Shown here piece after piece: positions 49,926-61,657 of a DNA stretch of 64,000 bases. The stretch comes from Wolfiporia cocos (Eukaryota > Basidiomycota > Agaricomycetes > Polyporales > Phaeolaceae). Positions within the stretch are counted from its first letter, which is position 1. Every line of letters starts with the position of its first letter. Location: positions 992,001 to 1,056,000 of the forward strand of contig JACCLO010000009.1 in the NCBI GenBank assembly GCA_029448655.1. The letters are read 5' to 3'. The notes beneath the pieces are model-generated. The model did not search any database. It was not told where the DNA came from and saw only the letters and a program-made list of their open reading frames with translations. The translations under genes and the position numbers were made by a program.

Positions 49926-50636
49926 TGACGATTGCATGATTTTGTAATGTGAGTCTGCAGGCTCTCGCGATATGGACACTGTTGAATGATTGCATGCCAG
50001 TTATCTGTTTGCTTCGATACACATTTGCAAGCTGTGTGTTTTCGTGGACACTGTATTCCGCGTGCTTCATTTTGATTCTTAGCTCTCTCATCATGAGTGC
50101 GATCCTCCGGGCCGTCACCAGCCGATGAAGTCGTGCTCTGTCCGCTTTGCTCTGTCAATCACAAGCAATTCGTATTATGACAAAGGAGCAGGTAGACATT
50201 CGCTACCGGCTGTCTCTGACGATCTCATTATGGGCTGAGTTGCATGTGTTCCACCTGGCGATGGAAAACAATAACGTTGGCGGGAAACGTGGAAGTCCAT
50301 ATGCACCAGCTTCGTGGATCCAACAGCCTGGCCAGCTACGTTCATCGTCACTAATTAGACCAATTTATCATTACCTCTACTGTCATTCTCTGACGGCTGA
50401 TGGGAACTTTGCACGTCAATCCGTGTACGTACGGCGGCACAGCGTTTGTTCATTGGGCATCCGGGCGGCTATGAGACCACCCGACCGGCGGCGCTAACCA
50501 GAACATCCTTGTGCGGAGTTGCAGCAGTACGGCAGTGGACTATCGCTGCAGCATCGAAGACCGGCGACTCCATAGTTCCGAATGTTCGGCTAATACACGG
50601 TACGTACAGCATTAAAGCATCAGTCCTGTCTGCGCG
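49926..50636. other. Intergenic region
   Basis: No gene recognised between the uS8m stop and the STAND-like gene. Confidence 0.4.
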
Positions 50637-52205
50637 ATGACTTGCAGCCATCCTGCACCTGCCATCGAGATGATTGAACCGGTCACACTTGCTCATGAAG
50701 TTGTCTCGCACATTTCCGCGATTGCTCAGCTCGCGACATACACTAAGAGCTATATCGACAGCATCCGGAATGCCCCCGACTCGTGCCGCAACCTGAGCAA
50801 TAAGATCCAGGACCTACTTGGAGTATTCGAGATGGCACGGATCGTCCTGCTCGAGTTCCAGCAGGCCGACCTCGGCACGCACTTCGCCTCGGCCATCGAG
50901 GAGAACCTCACGCTGCTCAAGTCCATGATGGACAATTGCGCGACCCAGCTGAGGCAACTGAACCGTCTGATGAAGCAGACGCCGAATCCCAGCAGTTCGA
51001 CGGTTGGCAGCAAGCTCAAGTGGGAACCACTGTCGTGGCGTCTAACGTGGATCGTCACCGAGTCGCGCACATGGTCCATAATACAAAAACTCGAGAATGT
51101 CAGAACTTCTATGCAAGCGCTCATACAGATTCTGCAGGCGTGGGTGTCGTCGGAATATGCAACCTCTGTTGACGTGCTGACATTGCTTTCAGCGCGCATG
51201 CATTACGAGTCAACGCATCTCAGCGAGCAACAGGTATGTGAGGGACGTTTGGTTGGCGAGCGTAGTTTGACACCCCTTCACAAGAAAGCATTCGAGTAGT
51301 CAGAGACTTAGTCCAGTGGTTGGAGCCTCATAAATATGACAAACGGCATCAGAAAGTAGTTGCTCTCCGGCACCCTGGGTCGTGTCAATGGCTTTTCTTG
51401 AATAAAATGTTTCAAGAATGGCGCTCGTCTCGCAGATCCTGGCTGTGGCTCAATGGCGATGGTATGTGATTTGGTCCCACGGAGAAGAGTATGAAACAGA
51501 TGACGATACTGCTTTGCCATAGCTAACAGCGGCAAGACTGTGCTAGCGTAAGCATTATAACGCAACTTCGTCGAGCACATTAGCTCAGAATAGCTGTAAA
51601 GATCTGCGATTATTGACGATCTGAAGACGGATGAACCTTTCCAAAAAGTTCCTATCGCATACTACTACTGTGATCCTGGCGATCCATCAAGCGCGGATCT
51701 TCCAACCATTTTACGCACCATATGGTGTCAACTTATCCTCAGGCAACAAGAAGTCGTCAGCTGGTGTTCCATCCACGAGGATCTTTTATTGAAGATGCGA
51801 CATCATGAAGCTCCGCCAGTGAGACCAGAAGTATTGGTGCAATATTTGCTTAAGGCAATCAGAGCAATCAATGCCTGTTCCACTTGCTGCGCAACACCCA
51901 TAATCGTTATCGACGCTATCGACGAGCTCCGTGGCAGCCGGTATAGGAGTCTTGTCGGCGTACTAGAGAACCTAATCGCCGAGGACGTCCGTCTGTTCAT
52001 CACCAGCCGTAGGTCCGTCGACACATCTAGCAAGTTCAACTCGATCTGCTTGGACAATCATATCAACGAAATCAGTGAAGAAATGAATACATACATGATT
52101 GACAATCTACTCAAGCACCGGCGATTGGCGGACTATGGAGAGGAAGTTAAGAGGGGAATGCGCTCAGATCTGTTAAGGAGGAAAGGTCCTTTGTACGGTA
52201 TCTAA
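50637..52205 (+). pseudogene. Truncated STAND/NLR-like protein with NACHT domain
   Basis: Exon 1 (from ATG 50637 or 50670 to 51233) encodes an all-helical N-terminal domain of the fungal STAND type, with TLAHEVVSHISAIAQLATYT and NLSNKIQDLLGVFEMA. The next exons give VRDLVQWLEPHKYDKRHQ and FQEWRSSRRSWLWLNGD. Splicing to 51523-51547 builds Walker A (GDANSGKTVLA), and the exon from 51602 carries Walker B (PIIVIDAIDEL) and VRLFITSRRSVD. NACHT ATPases drive signal-dependent oligomerisation in fungal self/non-self and immune-like responses. Two faults are visible. I found no canonical splice that keeps frame between exon 1 and the next exon. The protein stops at LLRRKGPLYGI, inside the NACHT end, with no winged helix or repeat sensor. 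Downstream sequence belongs to another family. Confidence 0.7.
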
Positions 52206-52350
52206 GGCTGTTGGTTACGTCGATCTGACCTCAGATCTCTGTCATGACAGGTTCCATCACTGTCTGCCTGTTTTTAATGCGTTCAAACCTACGGTCACAG
52301 CACAAAACATATGGGCCGCCTTTGTTCACCAATTTGACGGTACCAGCATT

Positions 52351-54002
52351 ATGGACGCAATGCTGTATGCAATGATAGAACAAATGGATGGTACCATGCT
52401 GCGATACTCTGTCGAACTCTCTGCTGCGGGGCTCATCGAGAATCCTTTCACGTCTCTCTCTGTCCCTACGCGCCTTAGCCTCCTTAGCAGTGGAAAGAAT
52501 GCATGGGCGCAGCTTGAGGATCCGCAACCTCAGTGTATTGATCTGTACTTCGCAAGTTTAGGGACAGCGCACTTCGAGGAGGGTCTCATGATGGTGGGAC
52601 AAAAGGGCTCGTCTAATCGCAATACTCGCTGGGATAGTGCGGACACTGTACGCGTGCTGTCCTCTCAATTATTGCGGGACGTTGGACATCTCGATAATCA
52701 CCGCGAGCTGTGGTCAGAGATCCACACGCAGGCCAGCATCCTCGATTTTGATACGTCTGTCAAGATTAACGATCTTATTGCTTTGGTCACTTACTCGTAA
52801 GTGAGCTTCAGTGACGGCACGATTGGTGCATTGAGATTAATATATAAGGAATTGTGTTTACGTGCAGTGTCCAGAACTCTAAAGGACAAGTATTCTGTAC
52901 AGTCTCGATCGACGTCTACCTATACAAGCTGTCCACAGGAGGTTCTCATTCCGGTGCCTCCCGACCTGTATTACATGTCTGTGACGTCCCATTCAAAGAG
53001 AATCACTCTCGGCCAAATGTGCAGGTGCATGTTTTTGGCGACTACCTGGGCATCATGATCAAGAGCCCCCTGGGAAGTACCGATCCCACTGTGTTCAAAG
53101 TTTTCGACTGGCGATCGGGGACGCAATTAGCGGTATGGCATTCTCACTCGTACCATCAGAGGCGTCCGACACATTTCGCTAATATCATTTAATACAGTAC
53201 CTCTCTCCCTCGGTTCCTGCCGCCTATCGGTCATTTGCATTCGTTGCGGCGAATGTCCTCGTGCTGCCTAACATTGCAAAGAATTCATTGGATCTCTACT
53301 ATCTCAATGTTCCCCCAGATGGAGCGACCTGTCCCCTTCAGCTATCATGCAGTCTCGCCCTTCCAGCTGTCAAAGGGTGCATCCATAATATGGTTGTAAC
53401 ATCCCAACCTTTCACAGGCTTGGAAAGCGATGGCTGGCCCATTAATGACACCCGTCTTTTCCGCCCCGATCCCGAGCGCGCAATAATGTTGTTTCATGTC
53501 TGCGTGATGGACTCGAAGCAAGTGAAGCATTGGTTCAAACTAGTCCTTCATCGGACCTCTCTGCTCTCATTGCTCCCACTCTGCTCGTCAGCACTTCCGT
53601 CCACCAAGTCGCCGACTCCTTGGAGCTCGTGGGGCCCACCTATATGTCGGTGGTTCAGTCACATCCCCAATCAGGTACATACGCTCGCAGTGCCATACGG
53701 GCAGCGTTTTGCACGTATGTCCCAACACACGAGGGGTACCGTCGAGATTCTTGACTTCAACCCGGTCGCTATGACACGCTTCACTGATTCAGAAACCAAC
53801 TGTACCGAGCCAGAAGATCTATGTTCTCCTGTGTTCGCCGAAGCTGTCAGGTCCGAATTGCCATATATGATGACCAGGATCCGAAAGACCTATCAATACG
53901 ATAATGTACGGCTTACAGGCGATGCACTTATTGGGATTGAGGTATGTATTCAATCGTTTCATGAAATTGCCCTGCCTAATCCAGGTCTATCGTGCAAGTT
54001 GA
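52351..54002 (+). CDS. F-box-family protein lacking the F-box (C-terminal region only)
   Basis: Exons 52351-52796, 52868-53132, 53198-53941 and 53985-54002. Intron positions and many residues match the complete F-box gene at 59778-61657: MLRYSVELSAAGLIENP against VLLQYSIELRAAGVIDNP, RPVLHVCDVP against QPVLHVCDIL, DPTVFKVFDW against DPTVFHAYNW, and VEILDFNPVAMTR against IEVLDFNPLAVRR. The N-terminal F-box of the relative has no counterpart here. The frame stays open upstream without an ATG to about 52200, where the truncated NACHT frame ends. It may be a shortened gene, a fusion transcript with the NACHT part, or a pseudogene. Start and activity are uncertain; the C-terminal exons are well supported. 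Confidence 0.6.
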
Positions 54003-54207
54003 ATGAGCGATACAACAAGCAATACAGTCGATTTTGTATACATCATATCACTGGCTCCACGGCTCTGTATGATCATTGATTTCCTATAAAAATGTCTTGC
54101 AATGGGCGTATAGCCGCATTCGCCGTATACTGTAACTGCTACATCCATCTCTTTGCGAATCGAAGTCCAACAGTAATAATAGACAACGCTTTGCTTGCTG
54201 AAGTGCG

Positions 54208-55845
54208 CTACATGTCTACAGAGGATTTTCAAAGCTAAGTACCCTAACTGATTGCATGTCCCCAAACGGTGTGCCGACTAATCATGTAACTCACCCTGCA
54301 CCATTGCTCCTCGGATGTGCTCGGCCACAATATCATACCGACTTACTACCTCAGAGAGGTACTCATCGCTATTCTGATCCTGTGCATTTCCTTGTGGCAC
54401 ATCCAGAGTAAACGAATGCTCGTACAAAGGATACGCAGCATGGTCAGGAATGTCTGCATCCAGTGATAAGGGGTGGCCAAGCTAATGAAGCATGCATCAG
54501 AAGACGAACGATTTGGCACTAGTCATCTCTATAACTTACAGCGATCGACGTCAAATAGGTCCATGCACGTGCCGCGTTTGGGGAGTTGTATCCTCCTGTA
54601 AGTCTGTCAATGGATGCTCCCTGCAGACCTGACTGCTACAACATACCTCCCCCGAGCAGCAATGTCTTGCATTTCCAATGCCCACATACCCTTGAGATGC
54701 ACCAGCCTAGACTCCCGTCGGAGTCCCCCAGTGACCAGTTCCAAACGCCGTTGGGATCGCCAGCAAGCCCGTCGACGCCACATTGTACGACGACAAAGTC
54801 AGGTCCGAATGCATCTTTCACACGCTCTACGGCAGGCCAAATCCGCGCGAACGTCGTGCCTGATGCCCCCTTAGCCAGTGGGATGGACAAGGTGAAAGGG
54901 TCAAAGGACGCGTCCTCTACATTTGGCAGAGACGCGAGCGGCGACGCGGGAAAAAATCCCGGTGCGGCGTGATGTATCGAGAGCGTGAGTACTTGCGGCA
55001 CTGCACCACCTGCGCGCACAGATGCAGATGACCAGAATGCCTGCGAGACGCCATCGGAGAAGTGCAGATCCAGGTCGAGATACATGATGCGTGGCTTGCG
55101 AGGGTATGGCTGGGAGGGTATCGATGCGCGTTTCATAGCGAGTATTGCGAGAATGCAGTCTGCGATATAACAAAAGCCGGAGGCTTGAGATTTGTGGGCA
55201 TGATGTCTGTGGCATGTTATTCAGGCGTCAGGGTTGGGAGATGAGCGGGAGGACCTGCCGCCATCCCAACAGATCGCGATATCCGCATGTTCGTCGCGGA
55301 GCGCAGTAGCGGCTTTATCGAGTGTTCCTGTTTAGTCATCATTGCGTCCCCAAGAGCATTTTCATACATACCTGCGAGAGAGGCGCCTGCCACAAGGCGG
55401 GCATATTCTGGCAAGCCTTTGAAAGGGGGGCAGTCCTATTTCTCATATATTACACGTTAATACTTTACTCACGTTATTGCTCACCTCCTCAAGACCGTAT
55501 TCAGCGTGTCCGGAGCTATTGGCAAGAAGTGAAGATGTAGTCTCAGGATTGAGAAGGAATTCGACATAGTCTCGGCTATGGTATGCAGTTAGGTCGCGCG
55601 CCCCTGCAGGGTAAGGTCGTATGACCTGCACGCATGCTCCCTGGCCATCGTCTTGCAAGTCTCCCAGCAGTCCAAACGCTTTCACAAGCGAATGTACTAT
55701 CAAAGATCTATTCCTGTTAGACGGCAAGAGAGAAGCGTACTGTACACATCCCGACATATTTTAGTGGCAAGTGTTTACGACGGGCATTCAAGCTTACCTT
55801 CACAAGTTCATTCGAGACAACATATACCACCCGTCGAGAGCTCAT
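54208..55845 (-). CDS. Class I histone deacetylase (HDAC8/Hos1-like)
   Basis: Eight exons (55845-55798, 55739-55485, 55435-55372, 55327-55255, 55206-54647, 54595-54540, 54481-54295, 54215-54208) sum to 1251 bases and 416 residues. The start MSSRRVVYVVSNELVK runs straight into the deacetylase fold, so it has no long tail. Active-site blocks are present: DCPPFKGLPEYARLVAGAS, CWDGGRHHAHKSQASGFCY (the His pair), YLDLDLHFSDGV (zinc ligands Asp and His; the family usually has DLDLHHGDGV), the third zinc ligand in QCGVDGLAGDP, and LLLGGGYNS with the transition-state Tyr. It should remove acetyl groups from lysines of histones or other proteins, in nucleus or cytoplasm. The last exon (8 bases) is inferred from splice signals; the end could differ slightly. 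Confidence 0.9.
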
Positions 55846-56172
55846 TATGGTGCATGGGCAGTCAGTAGCAAGAAGGTATTGAAGCCTTTCATATTGGAAT
55901 GTGTGATCACGAGCCGTTATTGAGATCAAGATCTCATGAGCGCGTCGCAGGTGATCCGCATTGGCACTCTACATATGACCACCTTCGTGACATTCACGTA
56001 TACGACAGGAAAATGGATACTGCGAGAGAGCGGAATATCACTTGCTCGAGCACGGCGCATTGTACAGTGGATTCTCAATTCGGATGAGATCCCGTCATAC
56101 GTCCGCCCAGGCGATCCGAGGGAAAACAGATCTGTATTCTGTACTGCCACATCCTCGGAGTTCAGGTAGCTA

Positions 56173-56203
56173 CATGGATCTGTATGTTGTACCACGAGCT
56201 ATT
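56173..56203 (+). repeat. Dispersed 30-bp repeat, copy 1
   Basis: Reads catggatctgtatg then ttgtaccacgagct. It matches copies near 56446 and 57309. Confidence 0.45.
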
Positions 56204-56445
56204 CGCAATATGCGCGATATATACTATGCGAGACGAAACGAGACAGAAGAAGAAAGCTAGCTAGCATAGCGCGCGACAGAAACCGCTGGCGATAACGAGA
56301 CTGGGGAGGGGAATAGCTAGCAGAGAGATAGGCATAGGACAAGACACAAGACCGACATAGACGAGAGACTAAGCATAGACCGAGACTGGGAAGCCTTTTC
56401 AGGCAGCATGGCAGTAAAAGCAAATAAAGCAATACTAGACTGCGG

Positions 56446-56473
56446 TGGATCTGTTATCGTTGTACCCCGAGTC
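56446..56473 (+). repeat. Dispersed 30-bp repeat, copy 2
   Basis: Reads ggtggatctgttatcg then ttgtaccccgagtct. Confidence 0.45.
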
Positions 56474-57308
56474 TAGCACGTAGAGCGAATAGAAGTAAAA
56501 CAGTATCCCAGGGAGTAACATAAGAACGCACGCGGTGACGAACGAACAATGGATGGCGAGGGAGATTCGAGATTGAGTCCAGGCGAGCGACAACACTAGA
56601 AGCCGTCCTGTCCATCGTCCAGGTAATCAAGAGGTCCACGTCGAAAGTCACCATCCCCGCGATCATGTGCGAGGGCCAGTACTTGGCGAGCAGATGGGCA
56701 TGCCAGCATCGAGCGCGGCTGGCACGCAGCTTGTAAGATAAAAGAATATTCGCGTCCATGCGAGATTGAGGTCATCTCGCGTCGGCGAATTCCTCTAGGG
56801 CGGACATCGACTCGGTCTCGGAATGTTATCGTCCATTCCGATCATGAGATCTTCGGCGGCAGAATAATCGGCACGTCTGCCCAATCTGGGTTGACTAGGT
56901 GCACAATGGCCGAATCCGAGGAGACCGATCTCAGTCGATGTCGCTCAATATGCCGTGAGCTCGCAGCGGTGGCAATGGTGAATGGAGGTGGATATCTGGA
57001 AGGCTCACGTGAGCAGCGCGTATATCAAGTCGATTCACAGAGCCTTACCTTGTTACGTGGAGCAGTTGGGGAGGTGGACAGGAGTTGGCGGCCTTAGCGA
57101 CCTGTAGAGTGGAACGCTTACAACCTATGAAGGGACTGGCTCAAGAGAGGATGAGGCATGTGAAGGACATTCTGAGGGCAAAGCACATACCTTTACAACC
57201 CCGAGATCGTATGAAACAGCTTGAGATCATTGCTATCCGAGCTTTCTGCGATGCCTCCAAAGATCGGCGAAATTCGAATGTAAAGTGTCGAAAGGGTATA
57301 GAGCTACG

Positions 57309-57337
57309 GTGGATCTGTATACTTTGTACCCCGAGCT
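57309..57337 (+). repeat. Dispersed 30-bp repeat, copy 3
   Basis: Reads ggtggatctgtatact then ttgtaccccgagctt. Confidence 0.45.
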
Positions 57338-57474
57338 TCGTGTCGTTCAAGTCCAGTGGAGAAATCCAACGAAGAGATTATAATGCAGGCACGATGCGAC
57401 GAATGATGGAGTCAGCACCAAGCCAGGATTGGACCAGATATTCGTGGCCACGAGTCGTTGACGGATCAATTGAC

Positions 57475-59035
57475 CTAGAAGTAGCCAGGAGGAGCGATGC
57501 CCAGCCCTATTCCGCGTCCCCGTCCAACCCTTGAATATTTAATAGCGTTCTCAGTCTTGGGTATGTCGTATCTCGAAGCCAGACTGTATTCGCGAGGACG
57601 CCCGGTGCCCCATCCTAGACCTGCACCATGACCAAGATTAGCTGGTCCGGAGGCCGGAGTACCCGTGTGACGCTTGTCAACCCTGAACTTGCCACGCCGA
57701 GGAGGGACACAAAGTACGAACGCAGATCCAGAGACATTCGATATGTTCACCACAGACTCCGATTCGACATCAGGCTTGGCCGCAGTCCAGCTCATTGATG
57801 GGATCTGGAGGAAGTCCACAGCAGACGAGTTCGGGAGGTCGCTCAGAGCAGCGATGATCACCTCGTCGGAATCCTTCAGCCGTTCTTCAACTTCACCGTT
57901 GTCAGCGCCAACGAAGCTGTCAGGGAATTCGGGAACAGGTGAATCCGTGTACAGCAGTGCAGGCTCGCCTCCATTGAGAGTAATGTCTGGGACTGTCGCC
58001 GAAAGGAGAGGTCCAGTGTCTCCAGTCTCACATCGACGCTTCAGCTCCTCGATCACCAGAGACACCCGAGTGTGGCACGAGACAGACGGTGTGAGGTCAA
58101 CGACGCTGTCCGTGGACACCTCAGAAACAGACTGGTCGCTGTCGCATAATGAGCTTGAATCGCTGTCGCTGTCGCCCACAAGACTTGGCGTGCAGGGCGA
58201 ATCCGTAGAAGACGGCGAACGAAGATACTCTTCCACATCGCAATACAGTCGTCGCTGCTCAGACACGATGAGTGCCTGATCGTGGCGGTGACACTCTCCA
58301 GCACATATCGCGTCCGACGATAGCGTCCTCCTTGTTGTCGATTGAACGGCATTCTGCGGTGCCAGATCACGTTCAGAGAGATCGACTGTTGTCTTGGAGT
58401 CGCCTGAAGGAGTCTTCTGCTCAGCCGGAATATGGACGGACGAAAGTTCAGCCTGTGCGTGCAGTCAGCATCGAAGATACATCTTGAGAGAATAAACTCG
58501 CCTTGGTGCGATGGCCGATGAAAATCGGATACCGATCCGCGACGACGACCTTCTCTGGAACTTGTACACCCTGGACGCGGTCTCCTACAAGCCTGGGGAC
58601 GACATTGCCGAGTCCTGGGATGGGCCTCCGCACGTTATAGTCCCTGATCACAAGGCTAGTCGCGGCACTCTCAGGAAACTTGATCACTTCCGGATTGCTC
58701 TTGCTGAACAAAGAGCCCGTGTCCCGCAAGGTGCCCATGTGAGGTCCGTCGACGTGAATGAGCGAATCGTTACCGACTCTGGTAGGCTGGAGCACATCGA
58801 TCGTCCGAGGCCACTTGACAGCACCAGAGCGTACGTCCGACTCCGCTTCACTCCAGTACCAGTCCATGCAGACCGTGAGAATCCCAGCGCCGCCAACGAG
58901 AACGAGAGCACCGAGGACAATGACCAAAGGAAGGAAGGGGCCCATCCCCGTATCGGAGCTTCCGAGGAGGGCATCGTCACCGGCTGAGGTCGCCGAGACA
59001 GGAAGAGAAGAAGGAGAAGAAAGTACGGGAGCCAT
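57475..59035 (-). CDS. Single-pass membrane protein of unknown family (intact copy)
   Basis: Two exons (59035-58502 and 58452-57475) encode 503 residues. The N-terminus is a short Ser-rich ectodomain without an obvious signal peptide. One strong membrane span follows at about 32-55 (FLPLVIVLGALVLVGGAGIL), then CMDWYW and a long polar region. The second exon is Ser/Asp-rich (for example DSDSDSSSLCDSDQSVSEV) and ends in a Gly/Arg-rich tail, RVGRGRGIGLGIAPPGYF. It is probably type I, with a large disordered cytoplasmic part; the function is unknown. The 49-base intron has a GC donor (AAG|GCGAGT) and a CAG acceptor; no GT donor nearby keeps the frame. If the intron is retained, a stop follows after 17 more codons (195 residues). 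The same structure is kept in the copy at 62.4 kb. Confidence 0.75.
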
Positions 59036-59153
59036 TGCGAGTATTGCAGATTGTGATTTGCGAGTTGTGTTGAGGCTTGCTGTGTCGATTTGCAGGGTGT
59101 TGCTGGTGGACGATAGTAAACCTGGAGAGAAGGCAGAAGACGCAAGCCTCGAA

Positions 59154-59160
59154 TATATAA
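59154..59160 (-). promoter_or_regulatory. TATA box of the intact membrane-protein copy
   Basis: TATATAT lies about 120 bases upstream of the ATG at 59035. The matching place in the other copy (about 62304-62312) reads TTAAATACT, so the box is weakened there. Confidence 0.55.
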
Positions 59161-59777
59161 CGGGCTGGCAGGTCGTCAGGATTCAGACTGCAAGCCATCT
59201 TCGCTGATAGAGACAGCTTGAAGCAGTCGAGACACCAATCTGGAGATCTGAATTATGAACAGGCCTAATGGGAGGACAACAAATCACGAGTGAAGATTAA
59301 GGGTAGCCGTCGCAAGCAAGTTGAACTCACGAAGTCATTGTCCGCAGGCATCCCGAGTGGCTTTGTCGCGTTCCAATTGCCCAATCATCATTTTCCAGAG
59401 TCGTTTCCAGTCCCATAGCAGGCTGTGTTATCCTCTGTGGGATGTCTGGTGCATGGTGTAACGGCATGGTAAGATTGCACATGTATGTGCGTCACTGATC
59501 TTGATGATCTTGATCGGCCAGACCGCGGAGTCGCTGTGCATGAGGCGGCATCGATCCGCAGCTGCACAAGTTCTACTGCATTCATCCAGGGTGATCATAT
59601 TCCTCCGCAAACCCGGTCAAACACTTTCACCCATGGGCGGTGCGATATCTAGATAACATGACATGCTCTTACATCGATCGACTTTGGATAGCATGTCCTC
59701 CCTTACGCTTTCACGCAACTCGCCGACAAACCAATTCCAGCACTCACTATATACTCATGCACTTGAACACTAGCTGC

Positions 59778-61657
59778 TCACCCTGTCATTCGACTCAAAC
59801 CGATACGGTACAAGCAAATCTGCCGTATATGATCCATCCCTTGGTCCATCTGAAGGGTGAGCACATCATTAGCATCTATCGCCAGCAAATGCTGGCGGCT
59901 CACCGCACGTACCTTCATTCCAACGATGACATCCTCGTCAACCAGCACGCTATCGCAGTCGTACTCTTCACGCGTCCTCGACACGACATACGGCAGTGCC
60001 GACACGACCGGATCATGGAACGCCGACGATGCCATGAGCTCCGCCTCCTTATGCACCCCCCCATCAGGCGGCGCGCGTCGCACCGCGAGCGGATTGAAGT
60101 CGAGCACTTCGATGGGTGCCGGTGCCGTATCCGCCATGCGCACAAGCCGTTGTCCGCAGGTGACAGTGATCCAGCGCGTCGCGATGTCGTCCATGTCGAA
60201 CCAGCGGCTCACGGACGGGCCCCACTCTGTCCACGGCACGGGCACGAGCACGGGCGGGGCCGCCTGTCCCTGTTCGCACGGGTCGCACGCGGACTGGGAC
60301 ACGGATGGCGCGGGCGGCATGCGGGCGAGGAGCGAGGAACGATGTACAATGAGGGTGAGCGTGCGGAACTCGGCCTCCGGGCTCAGGACGAGGACGCTGA
60401 AGAGCACGATCGCCTGCGCCGGGTCCGCGCTGAACGGCTGCGCGGTGTGCAGCGGGCCTGCGCTCGTGGCGCCCATGGGGTTCGGCTCGGAGCGGCACCA
60501 GATCTTGAGCATCGTGCACGACGCGCTGAGCCGCGGGAGCGCGAGGGCGCAGGCCGCCTGCAGCTCGCGCGGCTGCCCGTCGTGCGGCGCTGCGTCGAGG
60601 TAGCACAGCTCCAGTGTGCCCTCCGCGACGTCGGGCAGGACGATGACATCGGGCGCGAGGAAGCAGAAGGAACTGTAGGCAGAATTCTCGGGGGTCCGGG
60701 TCTGCATTTGGAAATCCACGTGAAGTGACAGAACGACTAGGTTCGAAGCGACTCACCAGGAGAAGCGCACCAGTCTTCCAGTTGTACGCATGGAATACGG
60801 TCGGATCGTTCTGCTCAAAGAGTCCGAGCAGTATCCGGCTAGAATTGAAGAGCACACCCATCCTGTCCCCGGATATCTCCACCGAGACATTGAAGTGGCT
60901 ACCACCGTGCAGGATGTCACAGACGTGCAGTACCGGCTGAGACACAGCAGGATGTTTCTTCCTCGTGGAAAGCTGCAGCAGGTGCACGTCGATTGATATC
61001 GTGCGGTCGAGCGCATCTCTTTGCAGATATCTGCACCAGTATCATGTTACGAGCCCGTGACCGACCGATACATGAGATGGCTCGAAATACTCACGTCTTT
61101 GTGACGACAGCTACAAGATCATGCTCCTGTGCGGACAGCCCAATATCGATGGTCGCCGCCTCGGGAATAATCTGTGCCCAAGCATCTTCACCGCTGTCCG
61201 AGTCGTCCCCGCGCGTATGCGCTTGGCTCAATAAAGATGGAAGGTGTACAAAGCGTAGAGCATCGGTTCCCCTCCTGCCGTGCAATCCAGTGTTCGATAG
61301 CGATTCTCCAAGGAGGAACACGCCACCGGTGAGGTCATAGATTGTGGACGGTCTGTAGAGGACATCGACGGTGCACGAGTCGGCAACCTCGACGCGCGAC
61401 CATGCCCGCTCTCGCTCCTTGAGCAGTCGGAGTCGTTCATGTATTGGAAAGGGCGAGGATGGATTGTCTATTACACCTGCGGCACGGAGCTCGATGGAGT
61501 ACTGTAGCAGAACGTCATTGACGATGAGAGTATCGAGCGCACGGCTTGTGAGTCGACAGGCAGCTAGAGCAGCGAGAGGCAGGTGGATCAAGACCTCTAT
61601 AAGGAGCTCTTGAGGGAGACTGAGCAGAAGACTACGGCCATCAGGCGCAGGGACCAT
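59778..61657 (-). CDS. F-box protein, basidiomycete long-form family
   Basis: Four exons (61657-61095, 61018-60757, 60701-59913, 59849-59778) sum to 1686 bases and 561 residues. The start at 61657 gives MVPAPDGRSLLLSLPQELL. The F-box follows at about 8-50 (LPQELLIEVLIHLPLAALAA, CRLTSRALDTLI), then VLLQYSIELRAAGVIDNP, the usual first block after the F-box in this family. The remaining 450 residues form a region rich in beta-type segments, for example VLHVCDILHGG, VSVEISGDRMGVLF and DPTVFHAYNWKTG. The F-box should link Skp1 and cullin to a target; the target is unknown. The gene lies in the spacer of the inverted duplication and is a relative of the F-box-less gene at 52.4-54.0 kb. The last short exon is the least certain. 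Confidence 0.82.

Larger units (their letters stand above)
55846..57474. other. Intergenic region with a dispersed short repeat
   Basis: No supported gene. The plus-strand motif ggatctgt(a)t...ttgtacc(c/a)cgag recurs three times, at about 56173-56203, 56446-56473 and 57309-57337. A purine-rich stretch (56224-56400) contains many GAGAC and AGACA words. Confidence 0.45.
57475..59244. repeat. Left arm of a large inverted duplication (about 1.77 kb)
   Basis: The reverse complement of this stretch matches 62235-64000 along its whole length with only scattered base changes and small indels. It covers the complete membrane-protein gene with its promoter. Similarity ends near agacaccaatctgga on the inner side. 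On the outer side it runs to the stop codon; the other arm meets the window edge there, so the full length is unknown. Confidence 0.92.

Noticed and set aside
51308..51580. 90-codon minus-strand frame across the NACHT Walker A region
   Set aside because: Antisense to exons that spell a convincing Walker A motif on the plus strand.
57674..58987. Long plus-strand frames (201 and 158 codons) across the left duplicate arm, with matching ones on the right arm
   Set aside because: They are antisense to the membrane-protein exons, appear twice only because the arm is duplicated, and contain no motif of their own.
59640..60728. 362-codon plus-strand frame at 59.6-60.7 kb
   Set aside because: It lies antisense to the F-box exon, whose GC-rich codons keep the opposite frame open; composition is His/Arg-rich without a domain.
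60064..60987. 307-codon minus-strand frame across the F-box gene
   Set aside because: Begins in the true exon 2 but then runs through the intron into the wrong frame of exon 3; the spliced model agrees with the relative at 53 kb.
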